DNA of 64,000 nucleotides from Puccinia triticina. Its lineage: Eukaryota > Basidiomycota > Pucciniomycetes > Pucciniales > Pucciniaceae. How positions within the stretch are numbered: position 1 is the stretch's first letter; every line of letters begins with the position of its first letter. The DNA is taken from positions 6,767,501 through 6,831,500 of the forward strand of contig NC_070558.1 in the NCBI RefSeq assembly GCF_026914185.1, given 5' to 3'. Shown here in pieces: positions 1 through 11,499 of this stretch. The notes under the pieces were generated by a model. The model had not been told where the DNA came from, did not search any database, and worked only from the letters and a program-made list of their open reading frames with translations. The position numbers were made by a program, and so were the translations under genes.

Positions 1-129
1 TATGCAATAGGGAGTTTCATAGTTGGCCTGGTGCAACCTGCATGCACTTTTTTAAGTTGGCATTCAAGTCATATCTTGAACACCAAGTTGCAAAAGCTCA
101 TGCAATTTGCACATTGCAACTCACACTTT

Positions 130-184
130 ACATCAACCCACAGGCCTTCTGGAATCTACATCAACCCACAGGCCTTCTGGAATC
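130..184. repeat. 28-bp tandem duplication
   Basis: Two adjacent copies of a 28-bp unit containing CAACCCACAGGCC; only the last base differs. It lies in otherwise featureless AT-rich sequence (1-476) where I see no gene. Confidence 0.8.
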
Positions 185-476
185 AAAAATGCATTTTTTC
201 AAGCTAATGCTCAAGAAAACCCCTGAACATCAACTTGCAAAATTTTGTGCAAGTTTCAACTGGCCAACTTTGAATCCTCCTATCTATCAAATTGACCTTG
301 GGATCTCAAATGATTGACAAGATTTTTTTTCCAAGCTCCTCTTCTTTTTTTTCTTGAGGCGTGTATCCTCTTTCTGAGCCTGAAAGAGGTGTAGAAATCC
401 TCACCACATTTTTTTTTCTTCATGTCAAGTCATGCGGTAAAGCCAACAGCATGGCTGTGGGCAGGCCACAAATGGA

Positions 477-607
477 GGACTTCCTGTGCAATCTGGGACC
501 CCCGCAGATCTTGTTTTAGACCCAAAAAGTCTAGATTTTTGCAGGGAAATTTATCTCTTTGGGCTTGAGATCACATCTGGGAGGCCCACAGATCTTGCAG
601 GGAAGTC
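477..607. mobile_element. Foldback MITE, copy 1
   Basis: A ~130-bp element whose two ends are imperfect inverted repeats: the left begins GGACTTCCTG and the right ends in its near complement GGAAGTC. Inner blocks (CAATCTGGGACCC and GGGAGGCCCACAGATC; AAAAAGTCTAGA and its partner) also pair, so the whole unit can fold on itself. A second copy sits at 6273-6403 and is about 85-90% identical by eye. No coding capacity. The superfamily cannot be told from this window because the target duplication is unclear. Confidence 0.7.
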
Positions 608-1090
608 ACCCAATATTGTGGCTGCCCTGCCAATTTTTGACGTTGGCCGGCAGCCAGCTGATCTGGCGAGATAGCGCGAGGTCAAGCCAACAGGCGGCCA
701 CCCAACGGATTCAACCCGGTGAGTGCATAGAGTTTTCGGCGGTATCGGCTTGAGCGGGTCGGATGGTCTGGCCAACGTACTTTCGACCCATCCCCGACCA
801 CACTTTGCACATTGCTTGCCTGCGTATGCATGCGTGTTCTGTTATGCAATATGCCAAACCCACACCAAACCGAACAGCGCTAATTTTTCCACTGAAAGCC
901 GTTTGACACTCGAGCCTTCGGCCCGGCTTCGTTCAAATACAACCACTCGAGATTCAACAAGCACTACTCTCACCGGAACCAACGACTCTAGAAGAATCCA
1001 CACTCACTCGCACGTCGCCAGTCCGAGGTTCACAACGAAAACAAGACGTAAAAGAAAGACAAAAACCCGAACAGAAGAGCCACAATTTTC

Positions 1091-2061
1091 ATGTCTGGAC
1101 GGGGTGGTTTCAGAGGATCGGACCGTGGTGGTCGTGGAGGCGGTGCCCCACGTGGAAGAGGCGGAGGTGGGTTCCGTGGCGGTCGAGGTGGCTTTGGCGG
1201 TGGATTCGATAGTGGACCTCCTGCAGAAGTCTTCGGTCAGTGCAATTAAAAATCTGGGTCTTGAGCAAACACTGGCAATCTGATTATGTTTTTTATCGTT
1301 CAAAATACGTGGGGTTTACATTCGATTTATTGATTGCATTCTTTGTTAGAGATGGGATCGTTCGTCCATGCTGTCGAAGGGGAAATGTTATGCACGTCAA
1401 CAAATGGATCAAAAGTTAGCCAAATCCTAAACGCATCCGACAGACTCGAGTTTTGATGAAAGATTTAATCTGATCTTTCCGAACTCTGCTGATCAGGTCC
1501 CATACTTCAATGCGCCGATATACCTAGCCAACAAAACGACGATAGGCAAAGTTGACGAAATTCTGGGCCCAATCAACGAGGTATATTTCACCATCAAGAT
1601 GAGCGATGGCATGGTAGCGACTTCCTTCAACTCCGGCGACAAGGTCTACATCGCCGGTGATAAACTTTTACCCATCGAAAGATTCTTACCTAAACCACCC
1701 GGTGAAAAAAGTGAGTCCTTCTCTGTCCTCCTTACCCCCTCATCTCGATTTATCCATGCCTTAGCTCATAATTACATACTCATATCTCCCTGCTACAATC
1801 CAAGTTCCCAAAAGAGGTGGTGGTGGTCGTGGAGGTCGTGGAGCAGGAAGAGGAGGACCAAGGGGAGGGGGACGAGGCGCGCCACGAGGAGGTGGTCGAG
1901 GGTTCTCGAGGGGCGGCGGGGCAGGTGGTGGGCGAGGGTCCTTTCGTGGTGCCAGTTCGCGAGGCGGTGGCGGTGGTGGGGGATTCCGAGGTGGTGGTGG
2001 TGGTGGCTTCCGAGGTGGAGGTGGTCGCGGTGGTGGGGGTGGTAGAGGTCGGGGGTATTGA
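1091..2061 (+). CDS. GAR1: H/ACA snoRNP subunit GAR1
   Basis: Four exons, 1091-1235, 1350-1414, 1497-1710 and 1805-2061, all with GT...AG introns and matching phases, give about 226 residues. The N-terminus and C-terminus are Gly/Arg-rich (RGG) tails. The core (exon 3) carries the Gar1 signature: a [10 protein letters not shown] stretch, then [11 protein letters not shown], then [19 protein letters not shown]. Gar1 binds Cbf5 in the nucleolar H/ACA particle that pseudouridylates rRNA and snRNA, and it also belongs to telomerase in animals and yeast. The start ATG opens the first RGG tail. The last exon is almost pure GGR/GGG, so its exact length depends on a low-complexity tract. Single-frame readings here miss the gene because only exon 3 resembles the family. 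Single-copy housekeeping gene and the best evidence that this is unique host sequence. Confidence 0.93.
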
Positions 2062-2764
2062 TACACTTTTGCAATTTCATGAAAAACTAAACACGAGAAC
2101 TCTTCGCGACGTAAACCGACGGCCCACTGCGCCACCTGGTGTCAAAGAAATCATTACTCACTCGCCATGATCTTTTTGGATCCAGCATAGGAGTCAATCT
2201 CTTAGCGAGTTCGACTGGGTGTGTAAGCTCAAAAATCAAGACCTCAGTACGATTGGGACCAGTTAGACCATAAGATGTCCACCTAGTGAATGGTGACTGT
2301 TGAAGGAGGTGAATTGGCGCTTCGACAGGGATCACCCGGTGAAATGCTTAGTATTGACTTGGATTGTAGACGTTGATGACTGGTACTGTGCCCTGACACA
2401 TAGACCATTTTTGGTAGGATATAGTCGCTGGAGCCCCTCCAGTGTCTTCCAGTGTAATAATTTAATGTGTTTTTGATGACAAGGGCACGAAGCAAACAAT
2501 AAAGCAGGCAGAATAGGCCTATTGATCACAATGGTTTCACTAGGTAGACTAAAGAAATAAGGCAAAATGATAATGAAAACTCAAACAGATACAAATCTAC
2601 TCAGGAGATCGTATCATCAAAGCAACTGTGTAAAAGAGTGTGGTTCGGTGGCTAGTTTGAAATGTCTTGAGAAACAACATGAAGGATTCAATGAGGTCTT
2701 GAGCTGGGGAACAAGTACAGTGAGTCGACAACAAGGCAAGCTTCTTGGAAAATTTCCACGACGG
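2062..2764. other. Convergent intergenic region
   Basis: About 700 bp between the 3' ends of GAR1 (+) and the GPI-protein gene (-). An AATAAA-type signal lies near 2498-2505. I see no coding sequence or repeat. Confidence 0.5.
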
Positions 2765-3961
2765 TCATAGCGTGACAGCTCCGACGGCCATGATCCCAAT
2801 GGTGACAACGAGCTGCGCCGAGTTTTTCAAGTAAACCGAGGAAGCTGATGAGGTAGTGTTGTCATCCTCTAACCTATTGTTGTTCAGAAAAGAATTTTGG
2901 GTTAACAAAAAGAGAATCCCATGTTCACAATTTTGAATTAAACATCAAGGAGACTCACGGAGCTTCATCTTGGCTTGCAGGAATAGCAGAGTATACAATT
3001 GTAGTACTGTTGGGCGTGCCAGGTTGAGAATAAGTAGGAGAACTGGCGACTACAGCGGGCTGGATAATTTGAGCAGCAATTGGGGTAACAGCTCCAACTT
3101 GAGCAACAGGCAGAGCCGATGTTTTAGAAGGCGACGCGTTGGCTGTATGGTTTTGGGAAACGATCGGGGCGGAAGGACTGGCGGCAACCGCCGGGACAAC
3201 GGCGGCTGCACTGCTGCCCAGAGCACCGAGTACTGGGCCCGACTGGAGCACTGATTGCTGTGAGTCCACGCATCCCGAGCAAGCTGCGTCGGACGAAACG
3301 GCAACAAAATATACATACTTCACCATCAGGGGGCTGCCAGGTTCTGGGAAAAAGCGGTCACTCAACTGGCTTGGCCAGTTGGGACACCGGAGCACGAGAA
3401 AGAACCCTGTGCATTGACACAAACTAGAAATGATGAAAGGCATCAGATCCGAAAAACTGAGCGATAGATGAAGTAACTCCAGGCTTCTGAGTGAAACCTA
3501 CTGCTATTGGTCGCCGAGGTTTGGCTGAAGCCAATAGTGCAGGTTTGACGCGTCGAAGACGCGGATGACTGCTGTGCCAAGGAGCAGCCATCAACAACTG
3601 CACTCGAAGGTGTAAACGAAGAGAAATTAATCAGCCTTTCATCTGCAACGTGCTTAGCTCTGAAAGCTGAGCTCAAGCTTACCAACTCCACCGGTACATT
3701 TTCGTGAGCAAACAACAGTTGGTCGATCACCGCAAGCTGTGAAGGTTTCAGGAGGATAAACATGTGAGCCTCGGAGAAAGCAGCGCGGAGTTTCTTTTTG
3801 GCAGAGGATAATCCATATGTCTTACTGGCAGACTCGGTGTTTGCTTGGGCATAGTGAGTGCAGGTCAGGGTTTCTTCCCCGATTATTCCCGCGGAAAGGG
3901 TGGGAATAACGGTGACGAAAGCGAACGTCGCTAGAATGAGGTTAGCTGTAAGACGTGCCAT
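2765..3961 (-). CDS. Secreted GPI-anchored protein, Ala/Ser/Val-rich
   Basis: Three exons on the minus strand, 3961-3498, 3423-2959 and 2873-2765; phases agree and give about 345 residues. The N-terminus is a clear signal peptide (MARLTANLILATFAFVTV, cleavage near residue 24). The middle has a few cysteines (CTHYAQ; DGCSLAQ; QTCTIGF) followed by a Ser/Ala/Val/Pro-rich, probably O-glycosylated stretch. The last exon has no long ORF of its own but completes a typical GPI signal: small residues (TTSSASS), a short spacer, then a hydrophobic end (QLVVTIGIMAVGAVTL). Donors GTTTCA and GTGAGT and acceptors CTAG and ATAG were read from sequence. I do not recognise the family. A cell-wall or surface protein is likely; an effector role is possible but unproven. 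One more small intron in exon 2 (around 3270-3400) cannot be excluded. Confidence 0.72.
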
Positions 3962-5439
3962 GATGGTGACCCTGTTGTAAGTGAATGAGTGAGGCTCGTT
4001 GGTTATAAGTTATATAGACGTTTTGTTTGGTTTGCCAAAAAGTGTGTTGGTTGGTGATGCTCGGTGCAAACTGGACTTCCATTTATAGCTCTAGTACCAC
4101 GGGCCGAGTAGCCCCGGAGCTATGTCAGCGCCCAATAACGAATTCTTGGCTAAATTTATCAAAGTGATTGATGCTTTGACCTTCATATCTGGCTTGAGAC
4201 TGAGGAGACCGGGCTGATGCGAATCTACCAGGAAAACTTCCTTAGGTCCCACAGGCACGGATAGCAGTTCTACAGCTAGGCGCTGGTCGCCATTCTATGG
4301 ACTGCGCAAAGGTCTTGGGTGCGTACTCGACTGGAAAACTCGTATCAAGTGGTAACGCGCCAAGCATCTGATGAGAAACTGGGTCCTGTTTTCACTGCTT
4401 AAGGGTTTTCTATTTGGTTCACACTGTTCCTTTCAGGCATGGTCAATCCTCCCTTGAGTCAAGCTCGCGCTACCAATTGTTTTGTCGATCTCCTAGACCT
4501 TGTGTTTTGGATAGTTACAAGAGGGAAGGGCCTAACGGGCTAGCAGTTGGTCTCCAGCCATCACAAATAACAGCAATCATTTGAGGCATTTGCTGATGTG
4601 CTTTCGAGTCATGCGTCATACATTATTTCAAGCTCGCACACAGCTAGAGTACTTATGAGCTGGAGTGTAAACCAGTAGCTGGGTTACAAAATGTGGGATC
4701 AAGAGATGAACGATTTTTTTCCCTAACATAACACGACTCCTCCTGGTGCGAGGCTCCCCCAGACCCTCCGTTCGAGTGGCTTTGTGCAAGATACATAGCT
4801 TCTTTCTTGCGTTCAACATATTTAGAGCATGTTGCTCTCTGGTTTTTTTCACGGGACATCCCCGTCCTAGCCCGCGCTATGTGCTGACACTGTGAATGAT
4901 CCAACATTCCTAACCATGCGGCCGAAGAAAGTGTCACAGCTGGCTGCCGTGGGCCGTTGTTCCGCTTTCTTATCTCATATGGCCTTGGGTGCGGCGATTA
5001 GGGCCAGTACGCCCAGTGATCAAAACGTCATCAAGGACCAGCAAGCTGGAGAGCTAGATCAGAACTGCAGATCGAAGTTGCCGCAGGTTTGGCCATCTAC
5101 CCTGAGTCTTTCCGTAATCATCTGGAAGCCATGTTGTAAATAAACAACGATTTTGGGAATAGGTTGTCTGAGCATGCAGCAGCATGCGAATTTAAATTTG
5201 GTAGTCCGTAAATGTGAGCCGGTCGAACTCAATCCTGATTGACTACAGGGAAATAAACTCCGTTTGTCTTGCAGTGTTCAGCTCATAACACGTGGTTACA
5301 AAACGAAGCTCGTGAGTGATGACATGGGTCACGGTAAACGCAGAATGCCTTCTTACTTCCGAATCAATCTTGGGGTCTGATCTGCAGATCAGGTGACACT
5401 CAGCACTGCTCAGAGGTACGAGAAATAGACGAGAACAGA
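3962..5439. other. Intergenic region, no gene seen
   Basis: Divergent upstream region of the GPI-protein gene and the small secreted peptide. Several short ORFs exist but none has a signal peptide, a domain or intron support, so I do not call them. Confidence 0.4.
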
Positions 5440-5446
5440 TATAAAA
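5440..5446 (+). promoter_or_regulatory. TATA box of small secreted-peptide gene
   Basis: TATAAAA followed by a CT/CCA-rich initiator-like stretch (5467-5510), 123 bp upstream of the ATG at 5569. The layout matches a strongly expressed fungal core promoter. Confidence 0.6.
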
Positions 5447-5568
5447 CCAGGAGCTCAGGACAGTATTCTCCCCCCCACCAAAGCAGATCAAGCTCTTCCA
5501 CACAGAGCATCGATAACCACCTGTCGGCACATTATAGGTCAAGTCACTTTGCACCAAAACTCTCCGAG

Positions 5569-5730
5569 ATGTACAGATCAATTAGAGTAGCTCTTGCTTT
5601 GCTTCTCTTGCAAGCTCTGGTCGGCCCTACAACCGTTGTGAATAGTCTCAGAGTAATCAAACCAAAGTCGTCTTGCAGGCAATCTCAATGCATCGGAAAA
5701 TTTACGTGGGATCCACGATGTTGCTTGTGA
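5569..5730 (+). CDS. Small secreted cysteine-bearing peptide (53 aa)
   Basis: The first ATG downstream of a good TATA box opens a 53-codon reading frame. Residues 1-18 are a signal peptide (MYRSIRVALALLLLQALVG). The mature part is short and basic and ends with four cysteines in the pattern C-x4-C-x9-CC (residues 36, 41, 51, 52), enough for two disulphides. No family recognised. Small secreted Cys-containing proteins are typical effector or antimicrobial candidates of plant-associated fungi; that role is inference. A GTAAGT donor and CTACAG acceptor follow the stop (about 5762-5839), so there may be an intron in the 3' UTR, or the true coding end may differ. Confidence 0.5.
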   Translation: MYRSIRVALALLLLQALVGPTTVVNSLRVIKPKSSCRQSQCIGKFTWDPRCCL

Positions 5731-6272
5731 TAAAGAGCCAGATATGCATAATTCGTGTAAGTTTTTTATCCAGTGGTTACCTAAAAAGTAGTCGGATTAA
5801 AGAACTCACCGGTGGTCTATCCTTTTTTGTTCTCTACAGCGGATCGTTAACACCTGAAAGCCGGCTTGCTTTGACTAGGTCAACAAAACATTGTTCGCAC
5901 ATCTTCCGAACATACCCCTTCCCGTGGTCCGGTCCCGTTATCTCTCATAAATATTGAGTAGTAATAGTTTTGTTATCCACAGACGTCATTGGTCACCTTA
6001 GCTCCCCGGTGTGTGCTACTACATAGCAAGAGATTTCATCAATAAGCGCACATGAATTCCATTTGAATGAGAGTCAGACTAGTGAGCTGCCAATGAGCTG
6101 TAGTACGGACTCCAGCTTATACATAGTCTTGATGACTGAATGACCAGTTCCCGAGCTTGACAAGGCCACTTGGAAGGGGGTCACAAAGGTGAAGAGAAGA
6201 GATATCAGGAAATGGCAAGATGAGATGAGAAACTCCCCCAAGGGGAAATATATTTTGTAGGCATCACTGGAG
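5731..6272. other. Downstream flank, no gene seen
   Basis: Probably 3' UTR of the small peptide gene followed by intergenic sequence up to the second MITE. Confidence 0.35.
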
Positions 6273-6403
6273 GACTTCCCGTGCAATCTGGGACCCCTGC
6301 AGATGTTGGTTTAGACCCAAAAAGTCTAGATTTCCGCAGGCAAATCTAGCTTTTTGGGCTCTAGATCACTTTTGGGAGGCCCACAGATCTCAACAGGAAG
6401 TCA
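6273..6403. mobile_element. Foldback MITE, copy 2
   Basis: Second copy of the element at 477-607, same orientation, with the same GGACTTCC...GGAAGTC ends and the inner CCCAAAAAGTCTAGAT block. The two copies bracket the gene-bearing segment. Confidence 0.72.
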
Positions 6404-7041
6404 TCCACTAGTTATATACTAAATGTATGTACATAGTTGGTTTGGTGAGAAACCAAAACCCATAAAAAGTGTATGAAACATGTGAAATAAATGACACATG
6501 AAATCATGTGTCATAACAGAACAGACTCTCCGTAGCACTGCCAAGCAGCACGGTGTAGTTATGTTACTTTACGTTCTCCATGTGATTTGTGTAACATAAC
6601 TATCCTTGTTACAAGCTGCAGCCCATTATGTTACTAGTAACAGGGTCTTTTTTTGGCCTTGCACGTAACATAAAAGCCTCATCTTTTGAGGCCTTTACCC
6701 GCGTTATCCGCTGGATAACGCAATGACAAGCAAAAAAGGCCATTTTTAGCCTAATTTTTGTGCTCCAATTAATGAAACTTATGGAAAAAAATTGTTATTC
6801 AATTAATTGGATAACATAACTATTTTTGCGTTACACATAACAGTGATGTAACTGAGATAAATCCCATTATGTTACCGTTACATTAGTGTTATCCGTAAAA
6901 TAGCTAACCTCAATGGTGGGCCGCTATGCTAAACTACACTATTTTAGCCCTAAATTTTAGCGTAGTGGCAAAAAGCACCGGCCTTTTTTGAATAGTTTTA
7001 CCGCCCTGTTGGGGCAGGTCACAACTACTACATAAAGAACG
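6404..7041. repeat. Non-coding region rich in GTTAT/TAACATAA motifs
   Basis: Many forward and inverted copies of GTTATGTTAC / GTAACATAAC, plus two short hairpins: GCGTTATCC-GCT-GGATAACGC at 6701-6721 and AAGCCTCA...TGAGGCCTT at about 6673-6695. This is the upstream part of the tyrosine-recombinase element and may be its subterminal or regulatory region. Confidence 0.4.
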
Positions 7042-7520
7042 GTGGGAATATTGAAATCCTCATTGTTGCGCAAGTACGTCTCCGGCCTCAAGGCCTGGCA
7101 CATCTACCACTTCGCAAAGTTCTCAACTTGGAACAAAGCCCGGATTGAACTAATTCTTAAGTCTTTGGTACGGGTTGAAACCACATTGACCAAAAGAGCA
7201 ACAAAACCCCCTGTCATATTGTGGCAGCTTATTGCCATAGCAATAATCTGTTTTGGGAGTAGCAATTTTGACCATGCCGTGGCAGATCTGGCCTTAGTAG
7301 CATTCTGGGGCTTGGCCCGTCTGGGCGAGCTGACATACTCAAAACAACACGGCGAGCTCTCCTGGACATCTCTACTGACAACCGACATCACCTTTTTGGT
7401 AGACAACACTGCGGGAGAAGTAACAACCCTCACTTCGCGTTTGGCAAAAACGGCCAAGCCAGAGACGCTGCAACTCATTGTCCTCACTAAACAGGCAGTC
7501 ATATTATGCGCCGTAGACAT
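7042..7520 (+). pseudogene. Tyrosine recombinase, N-terminal half (split)
   Basis: The reading frame begins with a core-binding-like segment (LRKYVSGLKAWHIYHF) and continues to the box I region LALVAFWGLARLGELT, which holds the first catalytic Arg of tyrosine recombinases. No ATG is visible, so the 5' end is missing or lies in an unseen exon. The frame is broken at 7520 by the 5' LTR of the Gypsy element. Joining it to the continuation at 43771 restores the frame (ILCAVD | NVLKRCLAEV). Such enzymes cut and rejoin DNA through a Tyr-phosphate intermediate. In fungi they occur in Cryptons, DIRS-like elements and Starship-type elements; which group this belongs to is not clear. Confidence 0.62.
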
Positions 7521-8510
7521 TGTGGTAGACGGAAAAGTGGAGAAATAAAAAGTTTTTTCTATACCACATAAGTACTCATACTAGGCCTCAAGATGACACC
7601 AAATGGACCCCAGAAATGGATTCTACGGCCAATTTCACCCTTAGTCACCACTGGAAGCATCTCTGAGCCCCCTCCAGCGTGGAAGTTACACCTCATGGAC
7701 ACCTATCACACGGCCAGCCCCAGTAACCCAGCTGTCACCTGCCTCAACCCAAGTTTCACAGTACATAGTACACTTATACATATCACAGGATACAAACATA
7801 CATCTCCCTGTCAGGCTACACTCATTACATATTAACTACATACACTCCTTTATATCCATAGTATGACATCATTTACACTGTTTCTGCAGCCTCAGACTTT
7901 GTGTATACACTAATTCCCCCTGTATGACAGCTCATGCAGTCTACTGTCACCTCATGCATGCGTTAGAATTTTCTGTTGTATATTCTGACATCATGTATGC
8001 ACCCCTGGCATGTTTAGAATGTTCTGTTGTATATTCTGCCACCATTCATGCGCCCCTGAGGGGTTATGGCATCATTTGTATCTACTCTCACCAGCTAAAA
8101 TCCCTCACCCTGTTGTCTAGATTAGCTGAAACCCTAACCCACAAGCCCCTTTGGGGTTCCACTTTTGTCTATAAAAGGAGCTCCCTCCACCCCCAGTGGT
8201 CTGCTCCCCAGTTTCTCACCCAGAACTCACAAGTCACCCAACACTCATCCACACTCAAATCCTAAAACCCTTATAACAATAAACTCAAACCTTATAACAA
8301 TAATTCAACCCTTATAACAAAGTAATCAAAACACTTACATGTTGCCAGTCAAACAGATTTCATCTGGAAAAGACCAGACCTATCACTTAATAAAACTTGC
8401 CAAGCTGAGCTTGGTGGGTCTTGTTGACTGATAACAGAAGGGCAGAGCTTGCAACTCCACCATACCCTTCACCATTCAGCAAAAGGGTTTCATTACCACT
8501 TTTGAGTCTT
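7521..8510 (+). repeat. 5' LTR of the Gypsy element
   Basis: Begins TGTGGT and matches 42783-43768 to TTTTGAGTCTT, with about 13 substitutions and one 4-bp indel. Exact ends are uncertain by a few bases, because TTTCA (here) versus TTACA (3' copy) could extend it to a canonical ...CA end. A promoter-like TATAAAAGGAGC lies near 8170. Confidence 0.88.
8170..8176 (+). promoter_or_regulatory. TATA box in 5' LTR
   Basis: TATAAAA followed by GGAGCTCCCTCC; the same arrangement recurs in the 3' LTR near 43427 and, diverged, in the LTR relative near 48745. Confidence 0.55.
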
Positions 8511-9048
8511 TCAAGGGAGTCCCCAACGTGATTGTGATAATCCTGTTTGATCAAACCACGTGTAACAAAATTCAATTCAGCTCAAATTAATCGCCAAGGA
8601 ATCTAAATCTTACCAGTGACAAAAGGATCAAGCCATCAACAACTCTAGTACAGACAGCGGCATATTCATTTATTCCGTTGAAGAACTAGTCAACTTTTGG
8701 ACTATCTAAGGAACCAATTACGAACCTCTGAAAGGAACACATAACTACCTAACCTGAAAGGAGTGTTTCGAAGGAAGCAGCTAATTATATAGCCAATTAT
8801 ATACTGAACAACGGTGTGTAGTACCTAAGGATTCAGATAATTAGGATACTGTTTGAAGAACCCTCCCAGCACGGTAAAGTTATTTATATCATATTTAAAA
8901 GAAACCCCCCAATTTGCCCTGGTAAAGAGACCAGAGACCAGATATTATTGTTTCTTTCCAGAGCACAGTAACCATTACCTGAGGATTGGAATATTAGAAA
9001 ACTAGGAATCAACAGAATCAACATGAGTCTACCGTTTAACACCTAGAG

Positions 9049-11490
9049 ATGGAAGAGGGATTTGCTCTTGCAACACCGTTTAGAAGCAGAACATTGGCAG
9101 GAACTTCAGGAACACTTTAGAATTTGGATGCACAGAATCCCCCACCGCCCCCAAAGAAGGAGAAAGGGAAGGGACCTAAAAATTTATACAGGGATCAGGA
9201 GGAGGAGGACTCAGATGGAGATCAACAAACCCAGGATATTCCACCCCGGCAGACAACACCTTGACAGAGAGCATCAGGGTATGGGATACACAACACTGAA
9301 AACAACAGAGAACCTATGTTTCAGCCACAATTTCAACAAAGACAGCCACCAAGACCCCAGGCACCAAGGCGGTTTGATCACCCAACAAAGCCAGTCATTA
9401 TAAAAGATCCTGAACGCTTCTATGAAGGGAACCAGTTCATGAAATTCTTAACCCGTTTTGAAAGAATGGCATATGCATACGGAGCCTCCGACCACGACAA
9501 AGCGGTGCAGATCCTCCGATTCATTCAAACAGAAGAATTGAAATGCCAGCTTGAGGATATGGAAGGGTACAACGATTACAACTGGACAAAACTTTGGGCA
9601 GAAATGGTCAAAGCCTGGGGAGACCTGGATAACAGTGTCATGTATACAGTAGATGACCTGGTCAAAGTAGCAAAAGACCAAGCTAAAAAAGGGATCCCAA
9701 ATCACCAGGAATACAAAGCATACCTGGCCAAGTTCACTCTGATCCTTAAATATTTAGTAAATAACAAACATATCAGCAAGAAGAGTGATGCAGGAATTCT
9801 TTTTCTGCAAGCCTTCTCAGCTGAAAGTCAAAGAAGCATTAAGCGTACCTTAGTCAACAACAACCAACTTCCTCAAGCCAAGGACGGAAGTAACAAAGCT
9901 CCTGAATGGGACGACCTAGTAGCCGCAGCAGAGACCAAGGTCAGGGTTGACAAAGGATATAATACGTTTACCAACTTTTCCAAGGCAAACCGTGCAATGC
10001 AGAAAGAGCTAGACACCAAAAAAGGAGATGGAAGGCGCCGAGATCAGATGCTAAGGGAAACCCCAAATGAGAGGACGGTAGAACAGAAATTCCAAGACAT
10101 GCAACAGGAATTTTCAGCCCTCAAGCAACAGCTGAAGGCTGAATCCACCTCAAATTATAATCATCAGGCTCCATTAGAAAAACAGGAATACAATAGGGGA
10201 AACACCCGACCATCCACCCCGGTGTACAACACTCTGGTCTGTTATTATTGCAAACGTGAAGGGCACTCCACAGCCAGATGTCCAGAATATCTCAAAGATG
10301 AGGAACAAGGGCTAGTCAAGCAAAATGGGAAGGATTGGTTCCTACCAGACGGTCAGCACATACCTTGGATACCCTCCAGACCAATACGCTCCGTAGTGGC
10401 TGGTGCATCAGCAGATCCTAACATGCAAGAATCTATACAAAGGTTAGCAAAATCCCGACAAGAAGGAAATGGTAATACCCCAACAATGAAAGCCTCAGTA
10501 CAAACCATCCATTGGAGTCCTCCTACTCTAGGAGCCAAGAACTTCATAAAAGCCCATCCTATCACTAGGTCAGAAGCTCAGAAGGGTAGACGAGGGGTCA
10601 GGATCCAAGAACCAGAGCGGGAAGCCATGGATATTGATCAGGAAGAGGAGGAACCGGATAACACTCCAAAGGACACCCCAAAAAGGACATCTGAGAAAGT
10701 TTGGAGCCGAGAGCGGGTACCAACAATCCTGAAGAAGGACTCACCTGAGGAAGCACTACTACAGGATTTGGATAATGTGAAAATCCCTACCACCTTTGCA
10801 CAGCTAACAACAATATCCCCCTCGTATGCAGAGAAAATCATAGCCAGGTTGCAGGAACGCCTTCCCGGAAAAAGCACTTCTACAACTTATATCAAGACAG
10901 AGGCAACTAACATATCAGCACCAATGTCCATACCTGCGGAAGAAGAAGATCTCTCAGATTGTGCCCTGGGATATGTAACTGCAGAAGTTGGGGGAGAAAA
11001 AGTAGACTTCATGGTGGATTCAGGATCCATGGTCAATGTCATTCCTTGATTGGTAGCGGAAGATTTAGCGCTGGAGTCAGTAATAGTGAACATACCAATG
11101 CAAGGTGTGGGTGGAGCCAGATGCGACATCACAGGAGTAGTGGAAAACTGTTCAATACAAATTGGCTGATTCTCCGGGCCAGTGCATCTTTTCATATCAC
11201 CAAAGGCTCAAGATTGCATTCTAGGACGACCTTTCCTCTTTGGCCATGGATGTACCTTGGAATACCATGAAACAGGAGAAACACTCACTTTCCAGGGAAG
11301 CAAAGGAAGACAAATTTCAGTACCATTGGCACAAACTGGGCAAGGAAAAGGCCGGGATAATTGGAAGAACCTTAGCACAAATGTCATCAGGCCTGTTCCT
11401 CCCACCTGTGTCAGCAAAATTCTTTGGTTTGAAACCGAAGAAAAATACGGCAGGATCCTCGGTTTGGAACCAAAGGCAATGCAGAGCTGA
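9049..11490 (+). pseudogene. Gypsy Gag-protease polyprotein (broken)
   Basis: One frame runs from ATG 9049 (MEEGFALATPFRSR) to the stop at 11488, interrupted by TAG 9118, TGA 9262, TGA 11047 and TGA 11167. Gag contains a retrotransposon capsid region (from about codon 110, ERFYEGNQFMKFLTRFERMA) and a CCHC zinc knuckle CYYCKREGHSTARC for RNA packaging. The protease follows with the active-site motif VDFMVDSGS and, past the stop, the downstream ILGRPFLFGHG motif of retropepsins. The longest uninterrupted piece starts only at 9316, but the frame is clearly open upstream once the early stops are read through. The last ~24 codons lie inside the left arm of the nested element, so the native junction to RT is lost. 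Confidence 0.85.
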
Positions 11491-11499
11491 ATGAGCCCA

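Noticed and set aside
723..1303. Overlapping ORFs on both strands across GAR1 exon 1
   Set aside because: They are shadows of the RGG-coding exon; the spliced GAR1 model explains the sequence.
1761..2170. Poly-Pro, poly-His and poly-Val ORFs
   Set aside because: Other frames and the opposite strand of the GGN-repeat last exon of GAR1.
4628..5143. Short ORFs on both strands between the two host genes
   Set aside because: No signal peptide, domain, promoter or splice support.
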